Assembly: GCA_022766245.1 (NCBI GenBank)
Contig: JALEPL010000018.1
Coordinates: 1-64,000 of the forward strand
Length of the DNA stretch: 64,000 nt
Source: Lachnospiraceae bacterium
GTDB taxonomy: Bacteria > Bacillota > Clostridia > Lachnospirales > Lachnospiraceae
Reading direction: 5' to 3'
Shown: positions 61,673-64,000 of the stretch, one piece after another
Layout: each line of letters opens with the position of its first letter
Numbering within the stretch: position 1 is the first letter of the stretch
Notes under the pieces: model-generated
The model's input: only the letters and a program-made list of their open reading frames with translations
The model's database searches: none
Told to the model about the DNA's origin: nothing
Made by a program: the position numbers and the translations under genes

Positions 61673-61921
61673 ATGAAGGACAATCGGGATGTATTCGAAG
61701 CATTGGTTATGGTGCTGCAGTTCGGGATCAATATGATCGTTCCCATTATGCTCTGTACCGGAATCGGCGTGTGGATTTACCGGCGCTACGGGCATCCTAT
61801 GATTGTGATATTGTTGTTTGCGGTAGGTGCAGTGGCAGGCTTTCAGAATATTTATCGTATGGCAAAACGGATTTACAGCCGGGAGCCAAAGAGGAAGAGT
61901 CATCATGTTAAAAAGGATTAA
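61673..61921 (+). CDS. atpZ: AtpZ/AtpI-family small membrane protein
   Basis: An 82-residue protein with two membrane segments (about 10-31 and 40-60) and a basic tail. It begins MKDNRDVFEALVMVLQFGIN and has GIGVWIYRRYG, similar to AtpZ proteins that aid ATP synthase assembly or bring in magnesium. GGAG lies before ATG 61673. It overlaps the next gene by 17 bases, so it is translated with the ATP synthase operon. The assignment rests on size, topology and position. Confidence 0.75.
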   Translation: MKDNRDVFEALVMVLQFGINMIVPIMLCTGIGVWIYRRYGHPMIVILLFAVGAVAGFQNIYRMAKRIYSREPKRKSHHVKKD

Positions 61922-62327
61922 CCTTGTATTGCCGGAGTTGGAGCTTGGTATTTTGTTTTACGGAATCTTGGTACAGCTTCTGGGCGTTTGGTTTGTGGAA
62001 GATAAGCTCAGATATTCCACCGGATTGTGGATAGGAATCATACTTGCCATGGGCTCGGCGGTTCATATGGCCATGGTGCTGCGGGATTCCATGGATCTGG
62101 CAGAAAAGGGAGCAAGGGTAAAAACTACTTTTGGATATATGCTGCGTTATGCAGTGGTTGTTGTGGTCTGTTTTCTTACAGGGTATTTTAAGCTGGGAAA
62201 TGTGGTCACATTGTTTATCGGCGTATTGGGCTTAAAGGCGGGAGCCTATCTGCAGCCCTTTACACATAAATTCATCTCGAGGATGCGAGGGGAGGAAGAA
62301 ATTCCTGAAAAAATACAACAAGAATAA
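61905..62327 (+). CDS. atpI: ATP synthase protein I
   Basis: A 140-residue membrane protein with four segments (about 16-34, 42-60, 78-95, 100-115). It fits the AtpI-type assembly factor that lies upstream of atpB and helps build the c ring. Start at ATG 61905 (MLKRINLVLPELELGILFYG) follows AAGAGGAAG. It overlaps the preceding gene and precedes atpB by 14 bases. The sequence is weakly conserved across the family, as is usual for AtpI. Confidence 0.75.
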   Translation: MLKRINLVLPELELGILFYGILVQLLGVWFVEDKLRYSTGLWIGIILAMGSAVHMAMVLRDSMDLAEKGARVKTTFGYMLRYAVVVVVCFLTGYFKLGNVVTLFIGVLGLKAGAYLQPFTHKFISRMRGEEEIPEKIQQE

Positions 62328-62341
62328 GGAGGTGAAAGTGA

Positions 62342-63079
62342 GTGGATCACGGGATTTTATTAGCGTCCGGCAACGACATTGACTTTATGATACATGGCTT
62401 GTTTTCCTATAAGCTGTTTGGACATGAAGTGTGGATTACCACATCCCATGTGTGTATTTTGATCGTTATGTTGGTGCTGATGGGATTTTCCTTTGTGGTG
62501 AAACACAAAATGAAAAACGCCACAGAGATACCGGGAAAGTTTCAGAATGTGGTGGAACTTCTGGTTGAGACTCTGGATGGAATGGTCAAGGGCACAATGG
62601 GGAAAAATGCCGGTAAGCTGGTAGATTATATCAGCACCATTTTTATATTTATCCTGATGTGTAACATATCAGGACTATTCGGACTCAGACCACCCACTGC
62701 AGATTACGGAACAACGCTGGCACTGGGACTTATCACATTTTTTATGATACACATAGCCCAGTTTAAATACCAGAAGCCGAAGCAGATCTGGAAGGATATG
62801 TGTTCGCCGCTGCCCCCATGGCTGCCTATCTGGTTCCCCATTAATCTCATCAGTGAAGTGGCAGTACCGATTTCACTGTCCCTGCGTTTGTTTGCAAACG
62901 TGTTATCCGGGACGGTTATGATGGCGTTGGTTTATGGACTTTTGTCCAAGTTTGCCATTATCTGGCCGGCAGCGTTGCATGTGTATTTTGATTTGTTCTC
63001 AGGAGCAATTCAGACCTATGTATTCTGTATGCTGACCATGACTTACGTGAACCAGCAGATGGAAACAGAAACAGAGTAA
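62342..63079 (+). CDS. atpB: ATP synthase Fo subunit a
   Basis: A 245-residue subunit that forms the ion half-channels with the c ring. It begins with GTG after GGAGGTGA. Motifs are GKNAGKLVDYISTIFIFILM, LISEVAVPISLSLRLFANV (with the essential Arg) and SGAIQTYVFCMLTMTYV. The Arg in SLRLFAN is needed for rotation. It precedes atpE by 53 bases in the usual order. All conserved residues appear present. Confidence 0.95.
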   Translation: MDHGILLASGNDIDFMIHGLFSYKLFGHEVWITTSHVCILIVMLVLMGFSFVVKHKMKNATEIPGKFQNVVELLVETLDGMVKGTMGKNAGKLVDYISTIFIFILMCNISGLFGLRPPTADYGTTLALGLITFFMIHIAQFKYQKPKQIWKDMCSPLPPWLPIWFPINLISEVAVPISLSLRLFANVLSGTVMMALVYGLLSKFAIIWPAALHVYFDLFSGAIQTYVFCMLTMTYVNQQMETETE

Positions 63080-63108
63080 ACAGGATATGCCTTATGGCAT
63101 GAAATTAA

Positions 63109-63384
<276 letters not shown>

Positions 63385-63427
63385 GAGTGACTGAAAACGA
63401 AGAGAAAGGAGGCGCAGCGAGCAGACA

Positions 63428-63943
63428 ATGGAAAGATTGTTTAATCTGGACTTTCAGCTATTGCACGATACCGTGCTTTTAGCCATTTCCGTGTTCTTCT
63501 TGTTTCTTGTCATGTCTTACAACCTGTTTCATCCGGTTCGTAAGATGTTGGAAGAACGAAAAAAGCGGATCAGCGGAGATCTGGAAGCTGCAGCAGCAGA
63601 TAAGCAGGATGCTGCCGCTTTAAAGCAGCAGTATGAGGAAAAGCTGAAGAATGTAGAAAAAGAGGCAGAGGTTATTCTCAGCGAGGCGCGTCAGAAGGCG
63701 TTGAAAAACGAGAATCGTATTGTGGACGAGGCCAAGGAGGAGGCTGCCCGTATCATCCGCCGCGCACAGGAGGAAGCAGAGCTGGAGAAGAAGCGTGTCA
63801 TGGATGATGTGAAACAGGAAATGATTCAGGTGGCAACCATGATGGCACAGAAGGTGGTGACGGCATCTATGGATCCCGTCATTCAGGAGTCTCTGGTTGA
63901 GGAGACCTTAAGAGAGATAGGTGATACCACATGGCAAAGCTAG
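63428..63943 (+). CDS. atpF: ATP synthase Fo subunit b
   Basis: A 171-residue protein with one N-terminal membrane helix (about 12-32) and a long charged coil (LEERKKRISGDLEAAAADKQ, then EEAARIIRRAQEEAELEKKR). It is the peripheral stalk that holds F1 to Fo. Length is typical. GAAAGGAGG precedes the start. Its last 13 bases overlap atpH, so the two are coupled. No anomaly. Confidence 0.95.
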   Translation: MERLFNLDFQLLHDTVLLAISVFFLFLVMSYNLFHPVRKMLEERKKRISGDLEAAAADKQDAAALKQQYEEKLKNVEKEAEVILSEARQKALKNENRIVDEAKEEAARIIRRAQEEAELEKKRVMDDVKQEMIQVATMMAQKVVTASMDPVIQESLVEETLREIGDTTWQS

Positions 63944-64000
63944 TATCAAAAACATACGGGGATGCACTGCTTCAGTTATCCGTGGAGATGGGAAAGAAAG
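63931..64000 (+). CDS. atpH: ATP synthase F1 subunit delta, N-terminal part
   Basis: The gene begins 13 bases inside atpF and runs off the right edge; 23 residues are visible (MAKLVSKTYGDALLQLSVEM), matching the first helix of the delta subunit, which links the b stalk to F1. The rest lies outside the window. Confidence 0.85.
   Translation, partial: MAKLVSKTYGDALLQLSVEMGKK

Overview
The window looks like a chromosome segment of a gut-type Lachnospiraceae or related Clostridia. This is inferred from Firmicutes-style genes and order (Sua5, a YwlE-like protein, upp, a dCMP deaminase, then atpI-atpB-atpE-atpF-atpH), strong GGAGG ribosome binding sites, a SAM-I riboswitch on metK, a LytTR/DUF3021 pair, a GH5 lipoprotein, and moderate GC broken by an AT-rich block. 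No rRNA, tRNA, CRISPR array or intact insertion sequence was seen.

Layout. 1-2.3 kb: the end of an ADP-ribosylglycohydrolase gene and small accessory proteins (PH-like, Ser-rich membrane protein, HIRAN, EF-hand-like). 2.3-3.4 kb: a gene-free stretch packed with hairpins and short repeats. 3.4-35 kb: a defence island. It starts with a DUF262/DUF1524 nuclease and a DUF2130 protein. An AT-rich cluster follows: SNF2-like helicase, DUF4391, an unknown protein, two paralogous type III Mod methyltransferases and a Res helicase-nuclease. Then come a Cys-rich protein with an SF1 helicase-PLD protein (Mokosh II-like), a methyltransferase, a PLD helicase broken by one stop codon, an N-terminally shortened Rpn-type nuclease, SbcD-SbcC, a VOC protein, an XRE-ImmA/PIN toxin-antitoxin-like pair, a YjbR-MGMT fusion and a SIR2 protein.

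35-46 kb: accessory and transport genes (NifX-SlyD fusion, MATE and EamA transporters, YdcF, Rpn C-terminal fragment, AlkD-like repair protein, GH5 cellulase-like lipoprotein, LytTR-DUF3021, polar amino-acid ABC transporter). 47-58 kb: core metabolism and signalling (pgi, two HD-GYP proteins, Bcp peroxiredoxin, metK with riboswitch, nth, an ECF sigma with a membrane anti-sigma-like protein carrying wall-binding-like repeats and a lipoprotein, galM). 58.9-64 kb: tsaC/Sua5, an LMW phosphatase homologue lacking its catalytic Cys, upp, dCMP deaminase and the F1Fo ATP synthase operon, whose c subunit carries the sodium-type ligand set; the window ends inside atpH.

The most unusual signals are: two tandem Mods with conserved ends, different recognition regions and a nine-G tract in the first; a dispersed hairpin repeat with an invariant loop and changing stems; internal start sites in two Rpn-type loci; the SF1 helicase-PLD protein whose PLD part seems to have lost its HxK residues; and a catalytically dead-looking phosphatase in an otherwise conserved operon.
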